A DNA stretch of 64,000 bases from Martelella sp. NC20 (GCF_013459645.1 NZ_CP054861.1:2778001-2842000); one strand, 5' to 3'; numbered from the stretch's first letter, positions 30,628 to 40,016 are shown. Numbers and translations are program-made. The notes: generated by a model not told the origin, from the sequence alone.

Positions 30628-31926
30628 CTATTCCTTGCGGTTGAGGCGGATGGATACCGATCGCCCGTGGGCGCTCAAGCCCTCGCATTCTGCAAGCTCG
30701 ATGGCCGCCGGCGCAAGCGCATTCAGCTGATCGGGGCCAAGTCTGAGGATCGAGGTGCGCTTCATGAAGTCGAGCACCGACAGGCCGGAGGAAAACCGGG
30801 CGGAGCGGGCCGTCGGCAGAACATGGTTGGATCCGCCGACATAATCGCCGATCGCCTCGGGCGTGAAATGGCCGACGAAGATCGCGCCGGCATTTCGAAC
30901 GCGCGGAATCAGCGCTTCCGGGTCGTCGACGGCAAGCTCCAGGTGTTCCGGCGCGATGCGGTTTGCGATCGGCATGGCGGCATCGAGATCCGGCACGGTG
31001 ATGATCGCGCCGAAATCGCGCCAGCTCGCGGTCGCGATCTCGGCGCGGGGCAGCGTCTTCAACTGCCGTTCGACGGCGTCTTCGACGGCGCGGCCGAGAG
31101 CGGCGTCGGTGGTGATCAGGATTGCCTGCGCGCCGGTATCGTGCTCGGCCTGCGCCAGCAGATCGGCTGCGATCCAATCGGGATTGTTGTCGCCGTCGGC
31201 GATCACCAGCACCTCAGACGGGCCGGCGATCATGTCGATGCCGACCGTGCCGAAAACCGCGCGCTTGGCGGCCGCGACATAGGCATTGCCGGGACCGACG
31301 ATCTTGGAGACCGGCGCTATTGTGTCGGTGCCATAGGCAAGGGCGGCGACGGCCTGGGCGCCGCCGATCCGGTAGATTTCGGTAACGCCGGCGATCTTCG
31401 CGGCCGCGAGCACAACCGGATTGACCGCGCCCTTCATGGCCGGCACCACCATGACGATGCGTTCCACGCCCGCGACCTTCGCCGGAACCGCGTTCATCAG
31501 AACCGAACTCGGATAGCTCGCGGTGCCGCCCGGCACGTAAAGCCCGACCGCCTCGACCGCCGTCCAGCGATGGCCAAGGCCGACGCCGATATCGTCCTCG
31601 TAGAAATCGTCCTTCGGCAATTGCCTTGCGTGGTGGCTGCGGATGCGCTTTTCGGCAAGCGTCAGCGCCGCGATCACCTTCGGGTCGACGGCTGCATGGG
31701 CGGCCTCGATCTCGTCAGCGCCGACCCGCATCGGGGTGACGGTGAAATCGATGCTGTCGAAACGCGCCGAATAATCGGCAAGCGCTGCGTCGCCCTCTGC
31801 CCGGACGCGGGCGAGGATCGTTTCGACGACGTCGGAGACATCCTTCGAAACCTCGCGCTTCATCGAAAGCAGGTCCGCGAAGGCGCTCTCGAAACCCTCA
31901 TCCGCCGCGTTCAGCCAGATCGCCAT
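30628..31926 (-). CDS. hisD: Histidinol dehydrogenase HisD
   Basis: A 432-residue NAD+- and zinc-dependent enzyme catalysing the last two steps of histidine synthesis. It contains [23 protein letters not shown] (read in parts), [45 protein letters not shown], and [10 protein letters not shown] with catalytic Glu-His. The ATG at 31926 follows GAGG; an in-frame start at 31941 is possible. UPF0262 follows with a 2-base gap. Confidence 0.96.
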   Translation of the reverse strand: MAIWLNAADEGFESAFADLLSMKREVSKDVSDVVETILARVRAEGDAALADYSARFDSIDFTVTPMRVGADEIEAAHAAVDPKVIAALTLAEKRIRSHHARQLPKDDFYEDDIGVGLGHRWTAVEAVGLYVPGGTASYPSSVLMNAVPAKVAGVERIVMVVPAMKGAVNPVVLAAAKIAGVTEIYRIGGAQAVAALAYGTDTIAPVSKIVGPGNAYVAAAKRAVFGTVGIDMIAGPSEVLVIADGDNNPDWIAADLLAQAEHDTGAQAILITTDAALGRAVEDAVERQLKTLPRAEIATASWRDFGAIITVPDLDAAMPIANRIAPEHLELAVDDPEALIPRVRNAGAIFVGHFTPEAIGDYVGGSNHVLPTARSARFSSGLSVLDFMKRTSILRLGPDQLNALAPAAIELAECEGLSAHGRSVSIRLNRKE

Positions 31927-31957
31927 GTTTGCCTCGGTCACTCATTACGGAAAAAAA

Positions 31958-32398
31958 TCAGCGGGGGTGGTGCGGTCTGGCGCGCGCTTCCCAGCTTCCG
32001 GAAAGATCGCTCATCAGCGCTTCGATGCATTCGACGTCGGCAACGATCTCGCCATCCCCGGACAGGGTGAGCACGATCGAGCCTTCGGGCCCTTCGCCGG
32101 CTTTCTCGAACTGGATCGACAGCAGATTGTTGACCTCGTCGCGCGCCTTGCGATCGAGACCGATGCTGCGCACCGCCGTCACCCGCTTGAACACCAGCGC
32201 CGCGCGCCGCCGTTCGGGCTTTTTGAAGAAACCGCGCTTCTTTTCCCAGACGAACCGGTTGGTGAGGAGCTGAAGCTGCCCCGCGACCTTCGAGAAAGAC
32301 ACATCCGGCGAGAGGAAGACGGCATCCTGCATATGCGCCGAGATCACGGCGAGGTCTTCCTCGTCCAGCGCCATAAGCTTCAGGGGATCGGTCATCAT
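31958..32398 (-). CDS. DUF2948 family protein
   Basis: A 146-residue protein, function unknown, usual between murA and hisD in rhizobia. It contains LKLMALDEEDLAVISAHMQD, FVWEKKRGFFKK and ERRRAALVFKRVTAVRSIGL, which match DUF2948. The ATG at 32398 (a second at 32395) follows GGGAA. The frame remains open upstream through a Y-type repeat, but that part is not family sequence. Confidence 0.88.
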   Translation of the reverse strand: MMTDPLKLMALDEEDLAVISAHMQDAVFLSPDVSFSKVAGQLQLLTNRFVWEKKRGFFKKPERRRAALVFKRVTAVRSIGLDRKARDEVNNLLSIQFEKAGEGPEGSIVLTLSGDGEIVADVECIEALMSDLSGSWEARARPHHPR

Positions 32399-32444
32399 GT
32401 GAAAAATTCCCGGCGGTTGGTGACTGGAACACCATGCGATGTTC

Positions 32445-32511
32445 CAGATTCTTCGTTTACCGCGTCGGGTTGACGAAAAACCGGTTTCCACTTTTTCGCC
32501 CGACGCTTTAG
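32445..32511. repeat. Y-module repeat between DUF2948 and murA
   Basis: Contains GACGAAAAACCGGTTTCCAC followed by TTTTTCGCCCGACGCTTTAG, matching the Y module of the mosaic repeat. The outer ends GCGTCGGG and CCCGACGC are inverted. Confidence 0.8.
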
Positions 32512-32588
32512 ACCGAGATAGAGCCAAGGGCGGGCTTTCGCAACCGCTGGAGCCCGTCCCTGGGCAGTTTCCGGCCAGTTTATCGGCG

Positions 32589-33881
32589 CTAGTCTGAAAT
32601 ACGCTCGATTTCCGCGCCGCAATTGGTGAGTTTTTCCTCCAGGCGCTCGAAGCCGCGGTCGAGATGGTAGACGCGCGAGACATTGGTCTCGCCCCTGGCG
32701 GCAAGCCCGGCAATGACCAGCGACACGGATGCGCGCAGGTCGGTTGCCATCACCGGCGCGCCGTGGAGTTCCTTCACGCCGCGGATCGTCGCGGTCTGGC
32801 CGGAAAGCGCGATGTCGGCGCCAAGCCGGGCCAGTTCCTGCACGTGCATGAACCGGTTTTCGAAGATTGTCTCGACAATGCGCGCCGTGCCCCTGGCGCG
32901 GGTCATCAGCGCCATGAACTGCGCCTGCAGGTCGGTCGGGAAACCGGGATAGGGCTCGGTGGTGACGTCGACGGGACGGATATCGTCGCCGTGGCCGACG
33001 ACATGGATGCCGGTTTCGGTGGTGGTGATCTCGGCGCCTGTGGCGCTGAGCGCTGCCAATGCCGCCGAAAGCAGTCTGGCATCGGTATTTTCAAGGGTGA
33101 CCGCGCCGCCGGTCATGGCCACCGCCATGGCATAGGTGCCGGTTTCGATCCGGTCCGGCAGCACGGTATGGCGCGCGCCGGACAGCGAGGTGACGCCCTC
33201 GATGGCGATCGTTGCCGTGCCTTCGCCTTCGATCTTCGCGCCCATGGCCTTCAGGCAGTTGGCAAGGTCGACGACTTCCGGTTCGCGCGCGGCGTTTTCC
33301 AGCACGGTCGTGCCGTTTGCAAGCGTCGCCGCCATCATCAGCGTGTGGGTTGCGCCGACAGAGACCTTGGGGAACACATAACGTCCGCCGGCAAGTCCGC
33401 CCTTCGGCGCCCTGGCGTCGATATAGCCGCTGTCGATCTCGATCTCGGCGCCCATCGCCTTCAGGCCCTCGATGAACAGGTCGACCGGACGGGTGCCGAT
33501 CGCGCAGCCTCCGGGCAGCGAAACCCGCGCGATGCCCTCGCGCGCCAGAAGCGGACCGATGACCCAGAACGAGGCCCGCATCTTGCGCACCAGTTCATAG
33601 GAGGCGGTGGTGTCGGTAATCGTCGGGCAGGAGAAATGCATCGTGCGGGCGTAGCCGTCGCCCTGGCGCTCGCGCCGGCCCTTGACCGAGATATCGACGC
33701 CATGGCTGCCCAGAATGCGCATCAGCGATTCGACATCGGCCAGATGCGGCACATTCTCCAGCGTCAGCGTGTCGCTGGTCAGGAGCGAGGCGATCATCAG
33801 AGGAAGGGCGGCGTTCTTCGCGCCGGAAATGGGGATGACGCCCTTGAGCGGATTGCCGCCGACAACTCTGATTCTATCCAT
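32589..33881 (-). CDS. murA: UDP-N-acetylglucosamine 1-carboxyvinyltransferase MurA
   Basis: A 430-residue enzyme that adds enolpyruvate to UDP-GlcNAc, the first committed step of peptidoglycan synthesis. It has [37 protein letters not shown], the catalytic loop [17 protein letters not shown] (Cys about residue 119) and [16 protein letters not shown]. The Cys form is the fosfomycin-sensitive type. It is divergent from nothing close; a 221-base gap separates it from the next small gene. Confidence 0.97.
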   Translation of the reverse strand: MDRIRVVGGNPLKGVIPISGAKNAALPLMIASLLTSDTLTLENVPHLADVESLMRILGSHGVDISVKGRRERQGDGYARTMHFSCPTITDTTASYELVRKMRASFWVIGPLLAREGIARVSLPGGCAIGTRPVDLFIEGLKAMGAEIEIDSGYIDARAPKGGLAGGRYVFPKVSVGATHTLMMAATLANGTTVLENAAREPEVVDLANCLKAMGAKIEGEGTATIAIEGVTSLSGARHTVLPDRIETGTYAMAVAMTGGAVTLENTDARLLSAALAALSATGAEITTTETGIHVVGHGDDIRPVDVTTEPYPGFPTDLQAQFMALMTRARGTARIVETIFENRFMHVQELARLGADIALSGQTATIRGVKELHGAPVMATDLRASVSLVIAGLAARGETNVSRVYHLDRGFERLEEKLTNCGAEIERISD

Positions 33882-34102
33882 ATGATGTTATTCCGGGCAG
33901 GCCCGGCCTCTCCTTGAAAGTATGGGGCGTCGCATTAGACGAAACGGCCCGTATGATCAATCGCATTGGTTGACAAGTCGTTGCCGAAACCGGCTGATTT
34001 GCGCGAGATTGGATTTAAGGCACATGGGAGCCACAAGGACCGGCCAAAAATGGCAGGGGCGTGGCGGCACGGCCAAACAGACCGCCATATGAAAATGCAG
34101 GG

Positions 34103-34297
34103 TTAATGATCGCCGTCTTCCCGGCTGTCGGCCGCCGGCAGGCCATCGGTTTCGTCGGCGGCGCCCTTGCGGCGCGCCCGCGACTGCTGCTTGCGCCGCA
34201 TCAGGTTTTCCCTGAGCTTCTGCGCCGCGCGGGCCTTGCGTTCGTCGGCTGCGCGCTCGGATGCTTTCTTGTGCGGCTTGTCGTCCATGGCGGTCAT
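34103..34297 (-). CDS. Small highly charged protein, conserved in rhizobia
   Basis: A 64-residue hydrophilic protein rich in Lys, Arg, Ala and Asp/Glu. The core KASERAADERKARAAQKLRE and NLMRRKQQSRARRKG predicts one long helix, possibly nucleic-acid binding. Similar small proteins are found near murA in related genomes (from memory). The ATG at 34297 is followed by a second ATG at 34288. Function is unknown. Confidence 0.6.
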   Translation of the reverse strand: MTAMDDKPHKKASERAADERKARAAQKLRENLMRRKQQSRARRKGAADETDGLPAADSREDGDH

Positions 34298-34426
34298 CGT
34301 TTCGGCAAAACTGTCGGGAAGCGAAAGAATTCTCTTGAAGCGTCTTGCACTCCAAGTCGAGCTATGGCAATAGGCCGCTTGCCTGCACCGGACCGGTGCG
34401 GGAAACCTTCCGCAAGTCGGAACCGT

Positions 34427-34501
<75 letters not shown>

Positions 34502-34750
34502 GTCATTTTTCTTCCGAATTTATCGTTCGACTTCGAAACGTCGGTTTTCCGGCAGCAGACATCTCGCCAGCGACGGCGGGCTTTTTGCACCTTTGCGAGG
34601 CGGCATCATTCCGGTTCCTCCGAGCCCTGCGTTTTTTGCATAGGCGCAATGCTTAAACGTCTCTGTTCGCCCCGGGGCTAACCGATTATATCCCCGTCAA
34701 GACGAATTGATGAGCGTCAATCAGACGCTTGCGAACGAAGGAGAATGGAC

Positions 34751-34894
34751 ATGGGCGTAGCACGCACTTTCAACAACTGGATGAAGTATCGCCAGACCGT
34801 TGTCGAGCTTGACCGTATGTCGACCCGTGAACTCTCCGATCTCGGCATCAACCGTCAGGACATTCGTCGGATCGCCCGCAAGGCTGCATTCTGA
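34751..34894 (+). CDS. DUF1127 small protein 1
   Basis: A 47-residue basic protein with the DUF1127 core WMKYRQTVVELDRMSTRELS followed by DLGINRQDIRRIARKAAF. AAGGAG precedes it by 7 bases; an ATG at 34745 is too close to that site. Short DUF1127 proteins in alphaproteobacteria have been tied to RNA turnover and to stress-induced sRNAs processed from their 3' regions. The three CCTCCTCCC hairpins directly downstream fit that arrangement. Confidence 0.93.
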   Translation: MGVARTFNNWMKYRQTVVELDRMSTRELSDLGINRQDIRRIARKAAF

Positions 34895-34916
34895 CGCAAG
34901 CAAATTTGGAATTCGT

Positions 34917-34947
34917 GGGGCATTCTCCTCCTCCTCCCAAATGCCCC
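34917..34947 (+). ncRNA. Cuckoo-type sRNA hairpin 1
   Basis: Stem GGGGCATT (34917-34924) pairs with AATGCCCC (34940-34947). The 15-base loop is pyrimidine-rich and holds CCTCCTCCTCCC, an anti-Shine-Dalgarno-like motif. It is the first of three such hairpins after a DUF1127 gene, as described for cuckoo (CcsR) RNAs of alphaproteobacteria. Confidence 0.8.
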
Positions 34948-34953
34948 TCGATA

Positions 34954-34990
34954 GGTCGGTGATCCTCCTCCTCCTCCCAAATCACCGGCC
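34954..34990 (+). ncRNA. Cuckoo-type sRNA hairpin 2
   Basis: Stem GGTCGGTGAT (34954-34963) pairs with ATCACCGGCC (34981-34990) with one G-T wobble. The 17-base loop again contains CCTCCTCCTCCC. Probably processed from the same transcript as hairpin 1. Confidence 0.8.
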
Positions 34991-35000
34991 AACCAAAATG

Positions 35001-35043
35001 ACGCTCACCGGACTCCTCCTCCCCCGGTGAGCGTTATTTTTTT
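35001..35043 (+). ncRNA. Cuckoo-type sRNA hairpin 3 and transcript terminator
   Basis: An 11-bp perfect stem ACGCTCACCGG (35001-35011) / CCGGTGAGCGT (35024-35034) with loop ACTCCTCCTCCC and a T-run at 35037-35043. It serves both as the third CCTCCTCCC hairpin and as the rho-independent terminator of the DUF1127 transcript. Confidence 0.85.
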
Positions 35044-35241
35044 GTCTGCATGTCAGCATTGTTGCCGGTTCCGCGCCGGTTTCAGCGGAGAAAAGGCCAA
35101 GCCCTGCACTCAGCGCATAGGACTTCTGCTTTTGCCTATCTGCCAGGCACTGCCTGAAACCACTATATCGGAAGTGTCGAAAGACAGGGATGCGCCGCAA
35201 CGAATGCGACGCCGAAAACCTTCAAACGAAGGGAGATAGAC

Positions 35242-35385
35242 ATGAGCATGGCACGTAGCTTCAACAGCTGGATGAAATACCGTCAGACCGTCAGCGAACT
35301 CAATCGCATGAACAGCCGCGAGCTGGCCGATCTCGGTATCAACCGCGAAGATATCCGCCACATTGCCCGCAAAGCGGTCAAGTAA
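35242..35385 (+). CDS. DUF1127 small protein 2
   Basis: A 47-residue paralogue of the gene at 34751 with the same length: WMKYRQTVSELNRMNSRELA then DLGINREDIRHIARKAVK. About three quarters of positions are identical, so it is a tandem duplication. GGGAGA precedes the ATG at 7 bases. A 12-bp hairpin with CCTCCC in the loop follows at 35432-35463. Confidence 0.93.
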   Translation: MSMARSFNSWMKYRQTVSELNRMNSRELADLGINREDIRHIARKAVK

Positions 35386-35738
35386 GCGATAGCGGTTCAG
35401 CCGCCCAAAGCCGGCGGCAAATTTTCCCACGCGCCCTCTGCCCATCCTCCCGGGCAGGGGGCGTTCCTGTTTCCGGCGGGCGCTGATCGGCCCCGCCTCA
35501 GGGCGAAAACCGGCATTCGCTTCTGCCCCGACCGTACCCTTATCGCGGTAACCGTACCCAAATTTAAAAATTTAGCGTATTGCTACGCGCACCAATGTCG
35601 CGTAAAACTTTAGCCATCGAATTTGTTTGTTAAGTTACGTCTGCGCGAGAGCGCCCAGAACGATCTTCCTATCAAAGTCGAGCACTGCATGATGTAGATC
35701 ATGTGATCTTTGAACGCACGATTTGAAAGGAAATCGTT
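35386..35738. other. Intergenic region before cspA
   Basis: A region of 353 bases. It contains a hairpin (35432-35463, loop ATCCTCCC), a direct repeat ACCGTACCC at 35531 and 35551, an A/T tract at 35560-35574 and probably a long cspA leader of more than 100 bases, as is usual for cold-shock genes. No protein-coding gene is apparent. Confidence 0.55.
35432..35463 (+). ncRNA. Hairpin with CCTCCC loop after DUF1127 gene 2
   Basis: Stem CGCCCTCTGCCC (35432-35443) / GGGCAGGGGGCG (35452-35463), one T-G pair, loop ATCCTCCC. It may be a degenerate cuckoo-type RNA or just the end of the second DUF1127 transcript. No strong T-run follows. Confidence 0.45.
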
Positions 35739-35948
35739 ATGAGCGTCGGAACAGTAAAATTCTTCAATTCCACCAAGGGCTATGGCTTCATCGAGCCTGA
35801 AGACGGCAGCAAGGACGTATTCGTTCACATTTCCGCTGTTGAGCGCTCCGGCATGACCACGCTTTCGGAAGGCCAGAAGGTCAATTTCGAAGTTGTCGCC
35901 GACCGCCGCACCGGCAAGAGCGCCGCTGAAAACCTCAGCGCCGCCTGA
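35739..35948 (+). CDS. cspA: Cold-shock protein CspA family
   Basis: A 69-residue cold-shock domain RNA chaperone. RNP1 (KGYGFIEP) and RNP2 (VFVHIS) motifs are intact in [20 protein letters not shown] and [20 protein letters not shown] precedes the ATG. It is a single-gene unit ending in a strong terminator at 35976-36009. Temperature control through the leader is likely but inferred. Confidence 0.96.
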   Translation: MSVGTVKFFNSTKGYGFIEPEDGSKDVFVHISAVERSGMTTLSEGQKVNFEVVADRRTGKSAAENLSAA

Positions 35949-35975
35949 TTGGCGAAAGCCATCGGCTGAAATTGA

Positions 35976-36009
35976 AAACCCTCCGGAGCATCCGCTTCGG
36001 AGGGTTTTT
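35976..36009 (+). terminator. Rho-independent terminator of cspA
   Basis: Stem AAACCCTCCG (35976-35985) / CGGAGGGTTT (35998-36007) with a 12-base loop and TTTTT at the end. Confidence 0.9.
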
Positions 36010-36064
36010 CGTTGTGGGGGGCGACGGTCGTCGCGATCTCCCCGGCAGGGGAGATCGATGAAAC

Positions 36065-36913
36065 TCAGCGCACCAGCAGGACCGGGATCTTGCAGGCGCG
36101 CAGCACGGCCGTGGTGGTCGAGCCGATCACCAGCGTGCGGATGCGGGAATGGCCGTAAGCGCCCATGACCAGAAGGTCGGTCTTTTCCTCGGCCGCCACT
36201 TCCTCGATCACCTTTTCGGCGTGACCGGGCCGCGTGACCAGCCTTGCTGCGACATTGCTGTCCTCAAGCCGTTTCACGGCATCGGCCGCCTTGTCCGCAA
36301 GCGCGTCTCCCTCCTTGCAGACGGCAAGAAGCGTAACGTCGGTCTTGTCCAGGATCGGGCTTGTCGTCACCCGTTCCACGGCCTTGTCGGCGCTGGCGCC
36401 GCCATCATAGGCGATCAGCACCTTGTGGATCGGCTTGAACGCGCGGGCGGCGACGAACACCGGCCGTTTTGCCGTGCGCACCGCCCGCTCCAGATTGGAG
36501 CCGAGATGGCCGGTGGCGAAATCGGCGCCCTCGCCACGCTTGCCGATCACGATCAGGCGCGAATCCGCGCCGACCTCCTCGATCGCCTCGACGAAATCGC
36601 CATTGCGCATCTTGGTGGTGACGGCGGTGACGCCCTCCGTGGAAAGCCGCTCGACGGCGGCCTCCAGCAGCAGCCGGCCGCGCTTTTGCGCAAGCCTGGC
36701 ATTATGGGCGTCCGCCTCCGCAAGCTCCTCCAGCAGCGCCGAGCGCGCGCCAAGGCCGATGGAGCCGGAGAGGTTGGCATGCGGCTGGGTACTGCGCTCC
36801 AGAACATGGACGAGTTCGACGGAAATGCCGAGCTGTCCCGCAATCCATGCGGCGTGGTCGCACACGCTTTCGGCGTAGTTCGAGGCGTCGATGAAAGCTG
36901 TCAGCTTTTCCAT
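36065..36913 (-). CDS. Tandem-domain universal stress protein
   Basis: A 282-residue protein with two Usp domains. The first starts EKLTAFIDASNYAESVCDHA; the second starts VLIAYDGGASADKAVERV and ends with the ATP-binding-type motif LLVMGAYGHSRIRTLVIGST followed by PVLLVR. Such proteins bind ATP or act in stress survival. GGGAGA precedes the ATG at 36913. It follows the SulP gene on the same strand with a repeat between. Confidence 0.92.
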   Translation of the reverse strand: MEKLTAFIDASNYAESVCDHAAWIAGQLGISVELVHVLERSTQPHANLSGSIGLGARSALLEELAEADAHNARLAQKRGRLLLEAAVERLSTEGVTAVTTKMRNGDFVEAIEEVGADSRLIVIGKRGEGADFATGHLGSNLERAVRTAKRPVFVAARAFKPIHKVLIAYDGGASADKAVERVTTSPILDKTDVTLLAVCKEGDALADKAADAVKRLEDSNVAARLVTRPGHAEKVIEEVAAEEKTDLLVMGAYGHSRIRTLVIGSTTTAVLRACKIPVLLVR

Positions 36914-36934
36914 GGTGGTCTCCCTGTTTTTATA

Positions 36935-36981
36935 CGCGCGTCCGGACGGAAAAGCGGCATCCACTTTTCCTGGTCGCGCTT
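36935..36981. repeat. Y-module repeat between sulP and usp
   Basis: Runs GCGCGTCCGGACGGAAAAGC then GGCATCCACTTTTCCTGG and ends TCGCGCTT. It is the Y module of the mosaic family. The sulP stop codon (36980-36982) starts inside its last bases. Confidence 0.8.
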
Positions 36982-38476
36982 AATGGCCCTGTTGTTTCAT
37001 GTATTCTTCGAGTGCGTCGGGCTTGTCGTGAACCGCGAGCCGATCAACGATCGTGGCGCTTGCCTCATTGAGGCCGATGACCTCAACTTCCGCGCCTTCG
37101 CGGCGGAATTTCATCACAACCATGTCGAGGGCCGCAACACTTGAAATATCCCAGATATGGGCGCGGGTCAGATCGATGACCACGGTCTCGAGCACTTCAT
37201 GGAAATCGAAGGCGGCATTGAAATCCTCCACCGAGGCGAAGAACAACTGTCCTTCGACGTGGTAGGTCCTGGTATTGCCGTCCTGCGACAGTTCGGAACG
37301 CACGCCGAAGAACTGCGCGATCTTCCAGGCAAAGAAGATGCCGGAAAGCAGCACGCCCACCAGAACGCCGATGGCGAGGTTATGGGTGGCGACGACCACC
37401 GCCACCACCGCGATCATGACGATCGAGGAGGAGCGGGGATGATCCCTGAGGTTCCTGATCGACGACCATGAGAAGGTGCCGATCGAAACCATGATCATCA
37501 CGGCCACCAGCGCCGGCATCGGGATCTGGCGCACCCACTGGTCGAGCACGACCACCAGGATCAGCAGCACGACGCCGGCGACGAAGGTCGAAAGCCGGCC
37601 CCGGCCGCCGGATTTGATGTTGATCATCGACTGGCCGATCATGGCGCAGCCGGCCATGCCGCCGATGAAGCCGGTGCAGAAATTGGCGATGCCCTGGCCG
37701 GCGCATTCCTGGTTGCGGTTTGAGCGGGTGTCGGTCAGGTCATCGATAAGCTGCGCGGTCATCAGGCTTTCCAGCAGGCCGACCACGGCGACCGCCAGCG
37801 AATAGGGCAGGATGATAAGCAGCGTTTCAAGCGAGAGCGGCACCATCGGCAGATGGAAGAACGGGAAGCTCTCCGGCAATTCGCCCATATCGCCGACATT
37901 GCGGACATCGAGGCCAAGCGCCACGGCGGCGAAGGTGACCAGCACGATCGCAACCAGCGGCGAGGGGACGGCCTTGGTGAAGCGCGGCAGGATGTAGATG
38001 ATCGCAAGGGCCGCCGCGACCAGCACATAGGTCATCGGCGTGACATCGGTCAGTTCCGGCAATTGCGCCATGAAGATCAGGATCGCCAGCGCATTGACGA
38101 AGCCGGTCATCACCGAGCGCGAGACGAAGCGCATCAGCGCGCCCAGTTTCAATACGCCGAAGATCATCTGAATGACGCCGGCAAGCACGGTGGCGGCGAG
38201 CAGATATTCAAGCCCGTGGCCGGCGACCAGCGGCGTCATCAGCACGGCGGTGGCAGCCGTTGCTGCCGAGATCATGCCCGGCCGCCCGCCGACAAAGGCG
38301 ATGATCACCGCAATCGAGAACGAGGCGAACAGGCCGACCTTGGGGTCGACGCCGGCGATGATGGAAAAGGCGATGGCTTCCGGAATGAGCGCCATCGCCA
38401 CGACGAGGCCGGAAAGGATATCGGCACGGGGCGTGCCGAACCACTCGCGGCGGTACTGGATAAGCGAAAATGTCAT
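36980..38476 (-). CDS. SulP family anion transporter with STAS domain
   Basis: A 498-residue inner-membrane transporter of the SLC26/SulP family. About eleven to twelve membrane segments include [20 protein letters not shown] near the start and [22 protein letters not shown]-terminal cytoplasmic STAS domain follows ([35 protein letters not shown]). The substrate may be sulfate, bicarbonate or another anion. The neighbouring usp gene suggests a small operon. Its C-terminus is set at a repeat boundary. Confidence 0.93.
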   Translation of the reverse strand: MTFSLIQYRREWFGTPRADILSGLVVAMALIPEAIAFSIIAGVDPKVGLFASFSIAVIIAFVGGRPGMISAATAATAVLMTPLVAGHGLEYLLAATVLAGVIQMIFGVLKLGALMRFVSRSVMTGFVNALAILIFMAQLPELTDVTPMTYVLVAAALAIIYILPRFTKAVPSPLVAIVLVTFAAVALGLDVRNVGDMGELPESFPFFHLPMVPLSLETLLIILPYSLAVAVVGLLESLMTAQLIDDLTDTRSNRNQECAGQGIANFCTGFIGGMAGCAMIGQSMINIKSGGRGRLSTFVAGVVLLILVVVLDQWVRQIPMPALVAVMIMVSIGTFSWSSIRNLRDHPRSSSIVMIAVVAVVVATHNLAIGVLVGVLLSGIFFAWKIAQFFGVRSELSQDGNTRTYHVEGQLFFASVEDFNAAFDFHEVLETVVIDLTRAHIWDISSVAALDMVVMKFRREGAEVEVIGLNEASATIVDRLAVHDKPDALEEYMKQQGH

Positions 38477-38825
38477 GTATGGTCCCTGAAAATCTGTTTG
38501 CGGCGCGCGAGGCGCGGGCCTTGGGAGGAAACAGGTTTCAACGGTTGTCCGGCGGATCGGCGGCCGGAAGAGCCACCCGGGTTTTCACCGGGTCCGGGGT
38601 TCAATGAGGCATTCAATAGCGGGGTGCGTGCGCGGGGGCAAGGTTTGGCCGGGCAGAATATGGCGGAAATGCGCCAAACGCCGCTTCCCCGTTGCCCTTG
38701 GATCAGCCTTGCCAGACCCGCGCGGAACCAAAGGGCCCGACAGCGCGTTGAAGACGCCTGCAGCGTATTTTGTATCGGGTGCGTGGACAATGGCTTCAGA
38801 AGCGATACGGAAAGGTCAGGCGCGG
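38477..38825. other. Intergenic region between sulP and the LigD-polymerase gene
   Basis: A divergent gap of 349 bases. The right part is open in the frame of the downstream gene but its translation does not look like protein. It presumably holds both promoters; no repeat-family element or operator could be supported. Confidence 0.5.
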
Positions 38826-39722
38826 ATGTCGAAGGTTGCGGTCGCCGGCATCGAGATCACCCATCCGGATCGCCAGCTTTACGGCAAGGCCGGTGTCACC
38901 AAGGCCGATGTCGCGCGTCATTATGCGCTGGTCGGCGCGCGCATGCTGGAAATCGCCGGGCCCCGGCCGGTGTCGCTGTTCCGCTGCCCCACCGGCATCG
39001 ATGGCGAGAGCTTCTTCCAGAAACATGCGGGCAAGGGCTTTCCCGACGAACTCGCCCGCATCGATATCGCGGAAAAGGACGGCGAGACCGGCGAATATCT
39101 CTATGCCAAGGATGTGGCCGGCTTGGTTGCCGCCGCCCAGATGGGCACGATCGAGTTTCACGGCTGGGGCGCGCGCGCCGACCGGCTGGAAGCGCCCGAC
39201 CGGCTGATCTTCGACCTCGACCCGGATGAGGGCCTCGGCTTTACCGAAACGAAGAAGGCCGCCTTCGAGATGCGCGAGACGCTTTCCGCCATCGGGCTCA
39301 AATCGACCGCCATGGTCACCGGCGGCAAGGGCATCCACGTCATCGTGCCGCTGCGGCGGACTGTGAGCTGGGACACGCTCAAGGCGTTTTCCAGAACCTT
39401 CGCCCATATGCTGGCCGAGGAAGCGCCCGAGCGCTACACCGCCACCATGTCGAAGGCCAAACGCAACAACCGCATCTTCATCGACTGGCTCCGCAACGAA
39501 CGCGGCGCCACCGCCATCCTCCCCTATTCCCTCCGCGCCCGCCCCGGCGCCCCCGTGGCAACGCCGGTGACCTGGGAGGAATTGGAGGGGCTGAAGAGCG
39601 CCTCGGCGTTTACGATCGGGAATATGGCGGGGCGGCTGAAGGGGAAGGAACCGGCGCTGGCGGTGAAGCCGCAGACGCTGGGGAAGGCGGTGATCGGGCG
39701 GCTGGAGAAGCGGGTGGGGTGA
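38826..39722 (+). CDS. ligD: Stand-alone LigD-type DNA polymerase/primase domain
   Basis: A 298-residue protein equal to the polymerase domain of bacterial NHEJ ligase D. It contains GIEITHPDRQLYGKAGVTKA, VSLFRCPTGIDGESFFQKH, metal-binding IFDLDPDEGLGF, VTGGKGIHVIVPL, KAKRNNRIFIDWLRN and ILPYSLRARPGAPVATPVTW. The ligase and phosphoesterase domains are absent and no ku gene lies nearby. The ATG at 38826 follows TCAGG; an ATG at 38790 would add 12 residues. It may fill gaps or add nucleotides during end joining. The symbol denotes the domain family, not a full ligase. Confidence 0.85.
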   Translation: MSKVAVAGIEITHPDRQLYGKAGVTKADVARHYALVGARMLEIAGPRPVSLFRCPTGIDGESFFQKHAGKGFPDELARIDIAEKDGETGEYLYAKDVAGLVAAAQMGTIEFHGWGARADRLEAPDRLIFDLDPDEGLGFTETKKAAFEMRETLSAIGLKSTAMVTGGKGIHVIVPLRRTVSWDTLKAFSRTFAHMLAEEAPERYTATMSKAKRNNRIFIDWLRNERGATAILPYSLRARPGAPVATPVTWEELEGLKSASAFTIGNMAGRLKGKEPALAVKPQTLGKAVIGRLEKRVG

Positions 39723-40016
39723 GGGGGCTGGTGGTTGAAATAGGCGAGCGGCTTCGTAAGCACCGTTGGAATACAGGTCGCTAAAAAATGGTTTCTAGCA
39801 TCAACCTATTTGCTTTGCCCTTGACTACTCTTCTTCATTCTAGAACGCGTAAAATACTTTCGGGCCACCTCACTGACCTCGCTACTAGGAGGTCTACGAT
39901 CGGTATTTGCTGACGCTTTTATATGTTTTTTGATTGCATGTATTAAAGTATGCGCTTAGCACTTTATTTGATACCCAGAATGAGGATGAATTAAATCGAG
40001 CTTGGGAAGGCGGAAT
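39723..40016. other. AT-rich leader region before the dCTP-deaminase gene
   Basis: From about 39770 the base composition drops well below that of the flanking genes. A short hairpin GACCTC (39875-39880) / GAGGTC (39889-39894) is visible. In the Vibrio AvcID system a small RNA antitoxin is encoded just upstream of the deaminase, so this stretch should be examined for a transcript. I see no protein gene in it. Confidence 0.5.

Noticed and set aside
34900..35040. Pyrimidine-rich CCTCCT tracts as simple-sequence slippage
   Set aside because: Each tract is exactly framed by a different perfect stem, which fits functional hairpin RNAs better than microsatellite noise.
38604..38825. N-terminal extension of the LigD-polymerase protein
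   Set aside because: The frame is open, but the residues are Arg/Gly/Pro-rich noise without family resemblance. ATG 38826 has a better-placed ribosome-binding site.
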